From the NCBI RefSeq assembly GCF_004745635.1, contig NZ_SRLB01000005.1:186001-250000 (forward strand): a stretch of DNA of 64,000 bases, given 5' to 3'. Below are positions 16,303 through 25,500 of this stretch, piece after piece. Numbering within the stretch: position 1 is the stretch's first letter; each line of letters begins with the position of its first letter. The notes beneath the pieces were generated by a model, which ran no database searches, had not been told where the DNA came from, and worked only from the letters and a program-made list of their open reading frames with translations. The DNA comes from Methylobacterium nonmethylotrophicum. Its GTDB lineage: Bacteria; Pseudomonadota; Alphaproteobacteria; Rhizobiales; Beijerinckiaceae. The position numbers were made by a program, and so were the translations under genes.

Positions 16303-17250
16303 ATGACCCGATCTCCGGACCCGACGATCCTCACGAGCCCCGCCGACATCCGCGCCCGCATCCAGGAGGCCGCCGGCCTGTCCCTGGACCGGCTGCCGAT
16401 GCTGCAGCTCATCTTCGACCGCCTGGCCACCGCCTGCGGCGACGGCCTCAAGCACCTCGCCGCCTCGTCGATCCTCTATTCCCTGAGCGGCGTCGAGAGC
16501 GGGCGCTTCGGCGAGTTCCTGGACGCCTACGATGCGAACGCGGTGGTGGGCATCTTCCAGGCCCCGGCCTGGGACGGCCACATCCTGGTCGGGTTCGACC
16601 GCGACTTCATCTTCACCATGGTCGAGGTGCTGTTCGGCGGCGACGGCTCGGAGCAGCCGGTCGACGACGAGCGCACCTTCTCGGCGATGGAGCTGCGCAT
16701 CGCCCAGATGATCCTCGAGCAGGTCGGCCGGGCGCTCGAATCCTCGTTCGGCCTCGTCTCGAAGACGCCGTTCCACCTCGAGCGCACCGAGACCCGGATG
16801 GAGTTCGCGGTGATCGGCCGGCGCAGCAACAAGGCGATCCAGGCCAAGTTCCTGCTCCAGGCGCTCAACCGCGGCGGCGAGATGTTCATCATCATCCCGC
16901 AGACGGTGCTCAACCCGCTGCGGCCGAGCCTCGCCAAGGTGCTGACGGGCGAATCGACCGCCCGCCGCGACCCGCGCTGGACGAGCCAGATCGCCGCCGA
17001 GGTGCAGAAGACCACGGTGCACCTGCGCGCCGTGATGGAGGAGCGCCACCTGAGCTTGGGCGAGATCGCCGGGCTGAAGGTCGGCCAGGTGATCGCCCTC
17101 GACGCCACGCCGGCGACCCGGATCAAGCTCGAAGGCAACGACAAGCCGCTGTTCTGGTGCCATGCCGGGCAGTCGCAGGGGGCCTACGTCCTGCGGATCG
17201 ACGAGGCGATCCAGGACAAGGAGGAGGCGGAGCATGGTCTCGCTGGTTGA
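16303..17250 (+). CDS. fliM: Flagellar motor switch protein FliM
   Basis: 315 residues. It is the middle part of the C-ring that binds phosphorylated CheY at its N-terminus and FliG with its central domain. The middle CheC-like region (FQAPAWDGHILVGFDRDFIF, MVEVLFGGDG) and the C-terminal SpoA domain (LSLGEIAGLKVGQVIALDA) are clear. The N-terminal EIDxLL-type CheY-binding peptide of enterobacterial FliM is not obvious; the first 25 residues are TSPADIRARIQEAAG instead. The last 17 bp overlap the next gene, suggesting translational coupling. Confidence 0.94.
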   Translation: MTRSPDPTILTSPADIRARIQEAAGLSLDRLPMLQLIFDRLATACGDGLKHLAASSILYSLSGVESGRFGEFLDAYDANAVVGIFQAPAWDGHILVGFDRDFIFTMVEVLFGGDGSEQPVDDERTFSAMELRIAQMILEQVGRALESSFGLVSKTPFHLERTETRMEFAVIGRRSNKAIQAKFLLQALNRGGEMFIIIPQTVLNPLRPSLAKVLTGESTARRDPRWTSQIAAEVQKTTVHLRAVMEERHLSLGEIAGLKVGQVIALDATPATRIKLEGNDKPLFWCHAGQSQGAYVLRIDEAIQDKEEAEHGLAG

Positions 17251-17527
17251 CGGAGTGCTGCTCGCCGCCCTGGTCGGCACCAATGCCTGCGTGCTGCCGC
17301 TCTACCTGAAGCTCAAGCGCCTCGACCGCGCCCAGGCCGAGTACGGGCGGGCCTTCGCGGCCTCCGGCCACGCGCTCGCCAGCGCCGGCGAGGCCGTGCG
17401 CGGCTTCACCGGCGAGGGCCGCGAGGTGCTGGCCGCCCTCGGCGCCAAGATCGACGAGGCCCGGGCCACCCTCGAGGCCCTCGAGGCGGGCCGGCGCGCC
17501 GCGGCTCAGGCCGAGGCCGGCCGGTAG
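17234..17527 (+). CDS. Small membrane-anchored coiled-coil protein of the fliM operon
   Basis: 97 residues: one N-terminal transmembrane segment (SLVDGVLLAALVGTNACVL) followed by a long charged helix (KLKRLDRAQAEYGRAF to the end), Ala/Glu/Arg-rich and probably coiled. It starts inside fliM (17-bp overlap) and precedes fliN by 80 bp, so it is part of the switch-gene operon. I recall small proteins of this shape next to fliM in other alphaproteobacteria, annotated as a DUF (possibly DUF6468), without a proven role. A structural or assembly role at the motor is inferred from context only. Confidence 0.75.
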   Translation: MVSLVDGVLLAALVGTNACVLPLYLKLKRLDRAQAEYGRAFAASGHALASAGEAVRGFTGEGREVLAALGAKIDEARATLEALEAGRRAAAQAEAGR

Positions 17528-17607
17528 AACCGGGGCCCCGCAAGCCTCGGATCAGCTTGGGCGCTTAAGCCTGTCAGGGACTTCAGAGGATTCCACGCGA
17601 GCCCGCG

Positions 17608-17958
17608 ATGAGCACGAGCCCCTTTCCCGATGCCGGCACGAGCCCGGCCTTCCCGAGCCAAGGCGTGCAGACCGGTGCCCCGATGGCGGCCGGGGGCAAC
17701 CTCGACTCGATCCTGCGCATCCCGGTGCTGGTGCAGGTGGTGCTGGGCTCGGCCACCATGCCGGTCGCCAACCTGATGAAGCTCGGCCGCGGCGCCATCG
17801 TGCCCCTCGACCACCGGGTCGGCGAGCCCGTCGACGTGATGGTCAACGGCCGGGTGATCGCCCGGGGCGAGATCGTCATCGTCGAGGAGGACAATTCCCG
17901 GTTCGGCATCTCGCTGACCGAGGTGGTCGGCCCGGCCGACGCGTCGCAGAACGGCTGA
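17608..17958 (+). CDS. fliN: Flagellar motor switch protein FliN
   Basis: 116 residues. The Ala/Pro/Gly-rich N-terminal 30 residues precede a single SpoA domain: ILRIPVLVQVVLGSATMPVA, LMKLGRGAIVPLD, EPVDVMVNGRVIARGEIVIV and DNSRFGISLTEVV. FliN forms the base of the C-ring and docks FliH/FliI. fliG starts 4 bp after the stop codon, so fliN and fliG are cotranscribed. Confidence 0.95.
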   Translation: MSTSPFPDAGTSPAFPSQGVQTGAPMAAGGNLDSILRIPVLVQVVLGSATMPVANLMKLGRGAIVPLDHRVGEPVDVMVNGRVIARGEIVIVEEDNSRFGISLTEVVGPADASQNG

Positions 17959-17962
17959 CCGC

Positions 17963-19000
17963 GTGAACATGGCGGCGCCCCCTCCGGCCCTGCGCGGCGC
18001 CTCGCGGTCGCTCGCGCCCGTCGACCAGGTCGCGACCCTGCTCCTGGCGATGGGCAAGCCCTCGGCGGGGCGCCTGCTGAAGTATTTCGAGCCGGACGAG
18101 ATCAAGCGGATCACCCACTCGGCCTCGCGGCTCGGCGCGGTGACCCCCGACCAGCTCGACACCGTGGTCGAGACCTTCGCGGAGGAGTTCGCCGGCGGAT
18201 CGAGCCTCGTCGGCACGGTGCAGGAGGTCGAGAAGCTGCTCACCGGCCTGCTGCCGGCCGACCAGATCGCCGACATCCTGGCCGAGGTGCGGGGCAACGC
18301 CAACCGCTCGGTCTGGGAGCGGATGGCCACGGTGCAGGAGAGCGTGCTGGCGAGCTACCTCGTCAAGGAGCACCCCCAGACCGCCGCCCTGATCCTGTCG
18401 CGGGTCAAGCCCGCCATCGCCGCCAAGGTGATGGGCCACCTGCCGCTTCCCCTGCGCAACACCGTGATGCGGCGGATGCTGAGCTTCAAGCCGGTGGTCG
18501 ACGAGGTGATGCAGGCGGTCGAGCGCACCCTGCACGAGGACTTCATGATCAACGGGTCGCGCAATGCCGGCGCCGATACCCACGCCAAGATGGCCGACAT
18601 CATCAACAAGATGGACCGCCAGCAGATGGACGAGGCGCTGTCGAGCCTCGCCGAGGCGCGGCCGAAATCGGTCGAGATCCTCAAGGGCCTGCTGTTCACC
18701 TTCGACGACATCGTCAAGCTGGCGCCGCGCGCACGCACCACCCTGTTCGACGCGGTGCCCAACGACCGCCTGGTGCTGGCGCTGAAGGGCACCGAGGCGG
18801 AGTTCCGCACCGTGGTGCTCAGCGCCCTCTCGGCGCGCGTGCGCCGCATGGTCGAGCACGAGCTCAACGGCGGCGAGCCGGCCGCCCAGCGCGACGTGAT
18901 GGAGGCGCGCCGCAGCATCACCGACCTCGCCATGGAGATGGCGGGCCGCGGCGAGATCGAGATCAACCCGGGAGGCGAGGATGAAGCGCTCATCCGCTGA
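17963..19000 (+). CDS. fliG: Flagellar motor switch protein FliG
   Basis: 345 residues. The N-terminal FliF-binding domain, middle ARM domain (SSLVGTVQEVEKLLTGLLP; ERMATVQESVLASYL; KEHPQTAALILSRVKP with the EHPQ motif) and C-terminal torque domain (LLFTFDDIVKLAPRARTTLF, with charged residues that meet MotA) are all present. GTG at 17963 is used (4 bp after fliN); ATG 17969 is two codons later. The end of the gene overlaps the start of the 63-codon repeat ORF by 20 bp, which matters for how flhB is reached by ribosomes. Confidence 0.95.
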   Translation: MNMAAPPPALRGASRSLAPVDQVATLLLAMGKPSAGRLLKYFEPDEIKRITHSASRLGAVTPDQLDTVVETFAEEFAGGSSLVGTVQEVEKLLTGLLPADQIADILAEVRGNANRSVWERMATVQESVLASYLVKEHPQTAALILSRVKPAIAAKVMGHLPLPLRNTVMRRMLSFKPVVDEVMQAVERTLHEDFMINGSRNAGADTHAKMADIINKMDRQQMDEALSSLAEARPKSVEILKGLLFTFDDIVKLAPRARTTLFDAVPNDRLVLALKGTEAEFRTVVLSALSARVRRMVEHELNGGEPAAQRDVMEARRSITDLAMEMAGRGEIEINPGGEDEALIR

Positions 19001-19172
19001 ACCGGTCCGGGCCGTGAGGCGGGCGGGCGCCTGCGGCGCGACCCCCGTCGGTCCCGCCCCCTTCGGCCCGACTCCCGTCGGCCCGGCCCCGTTCGGCCCG
19101 GCCCCGTTCGGCCCGGCCCCGTTCGGCCCGGCCCCGTTCGGCCCGGCCCCGTTCGGCCCGGCCCATGTCTGA
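18981..19172 (+). CDS. Pentapeptide-repeat leader ORF bridging fliG and flhB
   Basis: 63 codons. It starts within the fliG 3' end with a strong ribosome binding site (gggaggcgagg directly before ATG) and ends 8 bp inside flhB (the flhB ATG at 19165 lies before its TGA at 19170-19172). The product is a basic head (KRSSAEPVRAVRRAG) and then tandem PAPFG repeats. No domain is recognisable. Its geometry fits a translational coupling device that keeps ribosomes moving across the minisatellite into flhB; a functional peptide is possible but unsupported. Loss or gain of 15-bp units would keep the frame. Confidence 0.45.
   Translation: MKRSSAEPVRAVRRAGACGATPVGPAPFGPTPVGPAPFGPAPFGPAPFGPAPFGPAPFGPAHV
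19051..19164 (+). repeat. 15-bp tandem minisatellite between fliG and flhB
   Basis: Unit gcccggccccgttcg: about 5.6 exact copies from 19081 to 19164, preceded by two diverged units (19051-19080). The last, partial copy ends exactly at the flhB start codon. The unit length is a multiple of three, and in the coupled ORF it encodes GPAPF. Confidence 0.9.
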
Positions 19173-20229
19173 GGAGACCGACCAGGAGAGCAAGACCGAG
19201 GCCGCCACCGAGCGGAAGGTACGCGACGCGATCGAGAAGGGCGACGTCCCGTTCTCCCGCGAGGCGCCGGTCTTCGCCTCGATCCTCGGCCTCCTGGTCT
19301 GCCTCAGCCTGGTGGTCCGGGGGCAGGCGGCGGCCCTGTCCCGCGACCTCGCGTCGTTCCTCGACCATCCGGGGGGCTTCGCGCTGGCCTCGGGGGAGGA
19401 CGCCCTGACCCTGATGCACGCGACCGGCTTCGCCCTGGCGCGCTTCCTCACCCCGATCCTGCTGGTGCTCGCCGGCTTCGGACTCGTGGCCTCGCTCGCC
19501 CAGAACGTGCCGAGCCTCGTCTCCGACCGCATCGCCCCGAAGTGGAACCGGATCTCCCCGGCCTCGGGCTGGAGCCGGATCTTCGGCCGGTCCGGCCAGA
19601 TCGAGTTCCTGAAAGCCGTCCTTAAAGTCTCGTCGGTCAGTCTCGTCGTCCTCCTGCTCCTGCGCTCGGAGCAGGGCAAAGCCGTGAGTGCCATGTTCGT
19701 CGACCCGAGCCAGCTCCCGGAACTGATCCTCACGACCGCGATCCGCCTGGTCTCGGCGATCAGCATCGCCACCATCGTGATCGTGGCGGGCGACCTCGTC
19801 TGGGCGCGCCTGCGCTGGCAGCGCTCGCTGCGGATGTCGCGCCAGGAGATCAAGGACGAGCACAAGCAGATCGAGGGCGATCCCACCGTCAAGGCGCGCC
19901 TGCGCTCGCTGGCCCAGGACCGCACCCGCAAGCGCATGCTCGGCCAGGTCAGCCGCGCCACCGTCGTCATCGCCAACCCGACCCACTTCGCGGTGGCGCT
20001 CCGCTACGAGCCCTCCGAGGGACCGGCGCCGATCGTGCTCGCCAAGGGCCAGGACCTCATCGCCCTGCGCATCCGCGAGATCGCCGAGCAGCACGGCATC
20101 GCGGTGATCGAGGACAAGCCTCTCGCAAGATCGCTGTACGATGCTGTCCAGGTCGACCAGATGATTCCGGCGGAATTCTATCGCGCAGTCGCGCAGATCC
20201 TGTTCTTCCTGTTCGCGAGACAACGATGA
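19165..20229 (+). CDS. flhB: Flagellar export gate protein FlhB
   Basis: 354 residues. The N-terminal SEETDQESKTEAATERKVRD is the family start, followed by four membrane segments (for example FASILGLLVCLSLVV, FLTPILLVLAGFGLVAS). The cytoplasmic domain has the autocleavage site NPTH at residues 271-274, with upstream KMSRQEIKDEHK-like sequence (RMSRQEIKDEHKQIEGDP). Cleavage between Asn and Pro switches export from rod/hook to filament substrates, working with FliK. The start codon lies directly after the minisatellite with no separate ribosome binding site, so translation probably depends on coupling from the repeat ORF. The stop overlaps the next gene by 4 bp. Confidence 0.96.
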   Translation: MSEETDQESKTEAATERKVRDAIEKGDVPFSREAPVFASILGLLVCLSLVVRGQAAALSRDLASFLDHPGGFALASGEDALTLMHATGFALARFLTPILLVLAGFGLVASLAQNVPSLVSDRIAPKWNRISPASGWSRIFGRSGQIEFLKAVLKVSSVSLVVLLLLRSEQGKAVSAMFVDPSQLPELILTTAIRLVSAISIATIVIVAGDLVWARLRWQRSLRMSRQEIKDEHKQIEGDPTVKARLRSLAQDRTRKRMLGQVSRATVVIANPTHFAVALRYEPSEGPAPIVLAKGQDLIALRIREIAEQHGIAVIEDKPLARSLYDAVQVDQMIPAEFYRAVAQILFFLFARQR

Positions 20230-20666
20230 TCCCTCACGACCACGATCTCGCGCAGGCCCGGGCGAACTCCCGGGACGTGATCGCGGCGGCCGAGCAGGTC
20301 TTCGCGACGGCGATCCGCGACTTCATCACCGAGTTCTGCCTGCTCGACGGCAGCGTGCTGATCGGCTGGGTGCGGGGCGAGCGCCACGGCAACATCGCCG
20401 ACCTCGTCGCCTCCTCGGCCGAGCCGTTCTTCAAGCACGCGACGCTCACCTACGCCGACGCCTCCGACGTCTGCCTCGACTGGGGCCGCTCGATGCAGGT
20501 GGTGCTCGACATGGAGTTCGCCACGAAGCCCGTGACGGTGTTCTTCAAGCTCGTCATCGACGGCTGCTTCGTCGGCGTCGCGATCCAGCGCATCCTGGCC
20601 GAGGACGGCCCGCCGTTGCGCCTCGACGCCTTCGCCCGCGCCCTCTCGGAGGCCCGCCTCGCCTGA
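20226..20666 (+). CDS. Unrecognised conserved-looking gene at the end of the flhB operon
   Basis: 146 residues, starting with an ATGA overlap on flhB, so it is translationally coupled to it. I do not recognise the family. It is soluble, with no signal peptide or membrane segment, and has a mixed alpha/beta composition. Readable stretches are AAEQVFATAIRDFITEFCLL, VLIGWVRGERHGNIADLV, FFKHATLTYADASDVCLDW and MEFATKPVTVFFKLVIDG. Codon use matches its neighbours. The operon position suggests a flagellar export, switch or regulatory accessory (inference). Two cysteines (ITEFC and DVCLDW) are not in any metal pattern. Confidence 0.72.
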   Translation: MIPHDHDLAQARANSRDVIAAAEQVFATAIRDFITEFCLLDGSVLIGWVRGERHGNIADLVASSAEPFFKHATLTYADASDVCLDWGRSMQVVLDMEFATKPVTVFFKLVIDGCFVGVAIQRILAEDGPPLRLDAFARALSEARLA

Positions 20667-21131
20667 GCCGGAAGCCGGGCCCGCCGCGCCGGACCACGGC
20701 CGCCGCGGGGGAATCCGCGTGGTGCATCTCGGCTCGGCCTTGCGGCTGTGACCGACAGGTCCGACGCCGAATCGCCCACCACCTCGGCACTTGCGCGTCC
20801 GCGGCCGGCGGTTCTACGCCCAGGCGAGCCGCCCAGCGCCCGCCCCGGCCGAGCTGACTGCGGTTTAACCGTCAGCGGACACACGCTCCCCGGGAGATCC
20901 CTCAAAAAGTCCTGCGAACGGGGCCTGCTGCGGCTCTGCGGTCATTGACCCGCAGCGGCCGCCCGGACATGAATTCGTCCTGGTCATACCAGACACCGCA
21001 GGGGTTTCCGGACCGGCGCGTCACCCGCGCGCCGGGCGGCAGAAGCTGCCGTACCGGGAGCACAAGAAGGGGCACAGGTCCGGGTCGGCGTGCCGCTGCG
21101 CCACCCGGCCGGCTCGACGAGGGCATGGCAG
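20667..21131. other. Intergenic region upstream of ftcR
   Basis: About 465 bases without a supportable gene. It carries a nested palindrome (20853-20876) and a ctgcgg/ccgcag inverted repeat near 20934-20953. It most likely holds the promoter and control sites of the ftcR gene; no terminator with a T run was seen after the flhB operon. Confidence 0.4.
20853..20876 (+). promoter_or_regulatory. Nested palindrome upstream of ftcR
   Basis: Outer arms gctgac (20853-20858) and gtcagc (20871-20876) surround the perfect 11-base palindrome cggtttaaccg (20861-20871). It lies about 260 bases before the ftcR start. It is a possible regulator site; no known consensus is assigned. Confidence 0.35.
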
Positions 21132-21848
21132 ATGTATTTCTTGGTCGATGCCAGGAAATCGGTGAACGCGGGCTTCAAGGCCGGCTTCGACCGGGAAGGA
21201 GTATCTTCCTTCTCGCTGTCGCCGGAGGAGTTCACGAGCTGGATCGAAACGGCCTCGCGCAGCGACCTCGACGCGGTCCAGGGCTTCCTGCTCGGCGACT
21301 TCGAGGAGCGGGCCCGCTGCGCGAGCGCGATCCGCCGGCACTCCCGCGCGCCGATCATCGCGCTGGCCGATACGCGCTCGCTCGAGCAGACGCTGGTTCT
21401 GTTCGACGCCGGCATCGACGACGTGCTGCCCAAGCCGGTCCACGTGCGCGAGATCCTGGCCCGGGCCGAGGCGATCTGGCGGCGGGTCAACGGGGAGCAG
21501 GCGGCCGAGGCAGCCGCCGCGCCGCCGGATGCCCCGCAGGGCGGAGCAGCGGTGCGGGGCCCGGAGCGGCTGCGGGTGTTCTTCGACGGGCGCGACCCCG
21601 AGATCGACGGCGTGCCACTCTCCCTGCCGCGGCGCGAGCGGCACATCCTGGAATTCCTGGTGCGCAACCGCGGCCGGCGGGTGACGAAGACGCAGCTCTT
21701 CAACGGGGTCTACGGCGTCTACAGCGACGGCGTCGAGGAGAGCGTGGTCGAGGGCCACGTCAGCAAGCTGCGCAAGAAGCTGGCGCAAGCCCTCGGCCAC
21801 GACCCGATCGAGGCCAAGCGCTACATCGGGTATACCTACGTGGGATGA
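21132..21848 (+). CDS. ftcR: Flagellar transcriptional regulator FtcR/Rem (OmpR-type)
   Basis: 238 residues: an atypical receiver domain (MYFLVDARKSVNAGFKAGFD, PIIALADTRSLEQTLVLFDAGIDDVLPKPVHVREILAR) and a winged-helix DNA-binding domain (PLSLPRRERHILEFLV, RGRRVTKTQLFNGVYGVYSD, VVEGHVSKLRKKL, RYIGYTYVG). It matches the remembered layout of Brucella FtcR and Sinorhizobium Rem, which activate flagellar class genes in Hyphomicrobiales. The receiver keeps KPVHVREILAR, but an acidic phosphoacceptor site is not obvious (QGFLLGDFEE at that place), as in FtcR. The start at ATG 21132 fits the family N-terminus. It is convergent with the fliF operon and sits at the centre of the motility island, as expected of its regulator. 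Confidence 0.9.
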   Translation: MYFLVDARKSVNAGFKAGFDREGVSSFSLSPEEFTSWIETASRSDLDAVQGFLLGDFEERARCASAIRRHSRAPIIALADTRSLEQTLVLFDAGIDDVLPKPVHVREILARAEAIWRRVNGEQAAEAAAAPPDAPQGGAAVRGPERLRVFFDGRDPEIDGVPLSLPRRERHILEFLVRNRGRRVTKTQLFNGVYGVYSDGVEESVVEGHVSKLRKKLAQALGHDPIEAKRYIGYTYVG

Positions 21849-21962
21849 GGATGGCTCCAGCGGTCTGACCGGCGTCGGAACCGCACCGCGATCTGCGGCC
21901 CTCCCCATCGTCCCGGGCGGGGCTTGCCGAGAACCCGGGTGACGGGAGGGCGTCGCCTCGCC

Positions 21963-22565
21963 TTACCGGCAGAACGCCTTCGCGCCCGTCGTCCACTGGC
22001 CGAAGCCGGTCGCCACCATGTTGGCGATCACCCGGCAGACATACTGCTTCTGCGCCGGGTTGTTGTTCGGCCCGGCATGGTAGCGCGCCACCGCCAGGGT
22101 CCAGCTGCCCTCCCGGGCCTTCAGCTCCTTGAGGAAGGTCGTCGCGTATTCGACGTTCTGGCGCGGATCGATCATCGCCTCGAGCGAGGAGAACTTCGCC
22201 CGGTGGTAGTGGTGGTTGATCTGCATGCAGCCGAGATCGACGAGGCGCACGCCGCTGGCCTGCGCCTCGCCTAGGCGCCGGATCACGTCGGCGGCGCTCG
22301 CACCGAAATAGGCCTTGCCGCCGATGTTCATGGCGTAGGGCTGGAGCGAGCCGCGGTTGCCGCTCTCGGTGAGGCCGACCGCGTACAGCATGCCGAGGGG
22401 CACGCCGTGGCGCGAGGCGGCCTGGGCCATCTGCTGCTCGCAGACGTTCCCGGTCGGCGGCAGCCCCGCCTTGGCGGCGCCGGACACCGTGGCGGCGGCC
22501 TGCGCGCCGGTGCCGGAGCTAAAGGTACAGGCCGCCGCGGTCGCGATCGCCAGGATGCGCGTCAT
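21963..22565 (-). CDS. Lytic transglycosylase (SLT fold), last gene of the fliF-motB operon
   Basis: 200 residues with a signal peptide (TRILAIATAAACTFSSGTGA) and an SLT domain: the catalytic Glu in YAVGLTESGNRG, then MNIGGKAYFG, VRLVDLGCMQINHHYH and VARYHAGPNNN. It cleaves peptidoglycan in the periplasm. The same gene type follows motB-motC-fliK in rhizobial motility loci, so a role in opening the cell wall for the rod or stator is likely. Its first 47 bp overlap the end of fliK. Two cysteine pairs may form disulfides. Confidence 0.9.
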   Translation of the reverse strand: MTRILAIATAAACTFSSGTGAQAAATVSGAAKAGLPPTGNVCEQQMAQAASRHGVPLGMLYAVGLTESGNRGSLQPYAMNIGGKAYFGASAADVIRRLGEAQASGVRLVDLGCMQINHHYHRAKFSSLEAMIDPRQNVEYATTFLKELKAREGSWTLAVARYHAGPNNNPAQKQYVCRVIANMVATGFGQWTTGAKAFCR

Positions 22566-25500
22566 CTCTCTGCTCCATGGTCCGGCGCCCGCCTTCCTCG
22601 GGCGCGTCGGGGATGCGGCGGGCCGGCTGGTCCGGATTCGCGCCGCCCTGCTGCTGCCCTCCGGCGAAGGCCTGGGAGGTCTGGCCGCCGCTCTGCGGCG
22701 CCTCGGGCTGACCCGAGGCGGGCTGGCCCGGGAGGGGGCCGGCCTGGATCGTGACGAGATCGGGCTGGTAGCCGGCCTCGCGCACCAGCGCGGTCAGGAG
22801 GCCGCCGTCGCGCCGCAAGAGGTCCGCCGTCTCCTCGCGCGCGGCCCGCAGGCTCATCTCGAGGCGCCCGTCCTGGAGCCGCATCCGGACCAGGACCTGG
22901 CCGAGCTCGGCCGGGCGCAGCTGCAGCGTCAGGAGCCGCACCGGCCCCTCCGCCTGCGCGGCGGCGCTCCAGGCCGCCGCGACCGCCCCGGCCCGGACGG
23001 CGCTGCCGTCCGGCAGGGACGGGGCCCCGCTCGTCACCGCGTCGGCGATCTGGCGCAGGGTGGCGGCGGGCAGTGCCGGCGGGCTCGCGAGCGGCACGGG
23101 CTCGGCCGCGCGACCCGCCTCCGGCGCGCGCAACGCCGGCTCCGCAGGGGCCTCGGCGCGGCGCTCTCCGGGCGTGGGCGGGGCGACGGCCGTCGCCTCG
23201 GTCGAGGCTTTGGCCGCGCGGCCGGACGAATCCTCGGGCGCGATGCCCTCGGCGCCGGACGGATGCGCGCCGGGGCGGTCCGGCGTCCCGGCAGGCTCCG
23301 GCCCGCCGAGGCCGGGCGACGCGTCGCCGCTCGACGCATCAGGCGCCTGAGCCGCCGCGATCGCGGCCGGGACCGGCCCGGCGGCCGGCGGAGCAGGAGC
23401 ATGTCCGGGCGGCATCACCCCGCCCGCTGCGGTGCGGTTCGCCGGGCCTGGATCCGGTCGGGCCGCCACGGACGGCGTCGCGGCCGCGTTCGGTCCCGTC
23501 GAAGGCAGGGCCGCGGCGGGGCTCGGAGCGGAGGGGGATGCCGGGGCGGTCGCGGGCTCCCGCACGGCCGCGACGGACGGCGTCCCGGCCTGCTCCGGAT
23601 CGCCGCTCCGCGGACCGGCCGGCCCGGAAGGCAGGGCCGGCCGCTCGGGCGACGGGGCAGCGGCCGGCGGCGGAGGCGGCGCCGGGGATGCGGACATCCG
23701 ACCGGCGTCGGCGTTCGGGGCAGCGCCTCGCCCAGATGGCGGAGCCGACGCCTCGGCCAGGCCAGCGGCCGCCGGCTGCGGGCGCGTGACAAATATCCGG
23801 TCGCGGTCGCGACCCGGCGAAACGACCTCCTCGGAAGCCGGACCCGAGGGTGCAGGGCGCGGGGCGACCGCCGGCTGGGGCGGTGCGGCAGGCGGGATGG
23901 GGGCACGATCCTGCGGCTGCGCGAGGATCATCCCGTCCGCCTGCGCGACGGCCGGCCGCACGACCTCGGCCGGACCGGCGGCCGACCGGCCGTCCGGCAC
24001 CGGCCCGGACGCGGCTGCGACCGGGACCTCGCGGGCGAACGGGACGCCGGCCGCTGCCGGAGCCGGGGACGATGCATCCTGCTGCGTCGGATCTGCTGCT
24101 GCCGGTGTCACGCCGGACGGCGCAGCCGCGGCCGGGGGGGCCGCCGGCGCTCCGGCGTCAGGTGTCGCGGCAAGCGTCACGGCAAAGGTCGCGGCGTGCG
24201 GCGTGAGCTCGGGCGGAGCCGGAATCGATGCGGGCGCGGCGCCCTGCTGCCGTGAGGGGGCCTGCTCCGCAGCGGGCGGCACGGCCGCCTGGTTCGTGAG
24301 GGCGCTCCGGCCGGTCTGCGCCGCCCCGGCAGCCTCGGGCCGTCGGACGGCCGGCGCGATGGCGTCCGCGCTCCGGGATTCCGCCGCGGGCGGCGAAGCC
24401 GTCGCCGCATCGCTCGGCGCGGCCGGTGGCGACCGGCCGGCGCCGGCCGATGCCTCGGCGGGAGGAAGCTGTCGCGAGGCCGCCGTCACAGCCCGGCGAA
24501 CGAAGGGCGGAGCGGCCGCAGGCTCGGCCGTCAGCGGAGCGGCCGCGGGCGCGGAGGCGGTCGACCCCGCGTCGCGTCCTAGGACCGCCGGAGGTGCCTC
24601 GGGGATGACCGGAACCGGATCGGGCGTTGCTGGCGCGGCGGAGACGCCCGTGACCTGCGCCGTCGGCCCAGGCGCGGAGGCCGCGCCGTTCGGCTGGCCG
24701 CGGGCCGCGTCAAGACCCGGGATCGGCGGGGCAGCGGGCGCCGGCGAGGCGATCGAGGACCGTCCTGCGGCCAGCGCGGCCGAGGTCGCAGGCCCGGGCT
24801 CCGGCAACCGGGACGCCGCGGCCGCGGGCCCGGACATGACGACGGGCCGGGCCGGGCCGCCGGGCACCGGCTCCGCGACCTGCGGGAGATCCGCGGCGCC
24901 CGGCGCAGGAACGGCGGCCCGCATCGCCGGACTCTCGCCCCGAAGGCCCGCAGGCTGGATCGAAGCGGCCGGCATCGCGGCGTCCGCCGCCGTGACCGGC
25001 GGGCCCGCGACCGGAATGGCGGCGGCGGGAGCGGCCGTCGCCGCCGGAGGGGCGCTCGCCGTGGGGGGAGGCAGGGGCAGGGTCTCGGCCGGCTCCGGGC
25101 GGGGCGCGAAGGCCGCCTCCATGCGCCCGCGCGCGCCGGGTGAGGTCGGCGCCGCGACGGGCGCGAAATGCGTCTCCTGCGCCACCACGGTCACGGTGGG
25201 CCGCGCCGTGCCGCCGGAACCCGCCGCCCCGGCACCCGGGGGGGCGGAGGCCGGCACCGGATCGGGCCGAAGCGCCTCGCCGGGCGTCTGGACGCCGTTC
25301 GGCGAAACGGCGGGGGCCGGGATCGGGAGGGCGGCGCGCACCGGCCAATGCAGGGAGCCGAACGGAGCGATCGCGACGGGCGCGGACCCGTCCGGGGCGG
25401 GCCCCGGGTCCGGTGCGTCCGGCGAGCCGGCCTCGGTGGCGGGCACCGGATCGCCAGAGCCCGGCAGGGTGCGCGGCGACGCCGCCGGATCCACCTCGTG

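Noticed and set aside
19051..19164. Possible CRISPR array
   Set aside because: The 15-bp units are directly adjacent with no unique spacers, so this is a minisatellite.
20748..20948. 66-codon ORF upstream of ftcR
   Set aside because: Arg/Pro/Ser-rich composition without a ribosome binding site; the region is better explained as regulatory.
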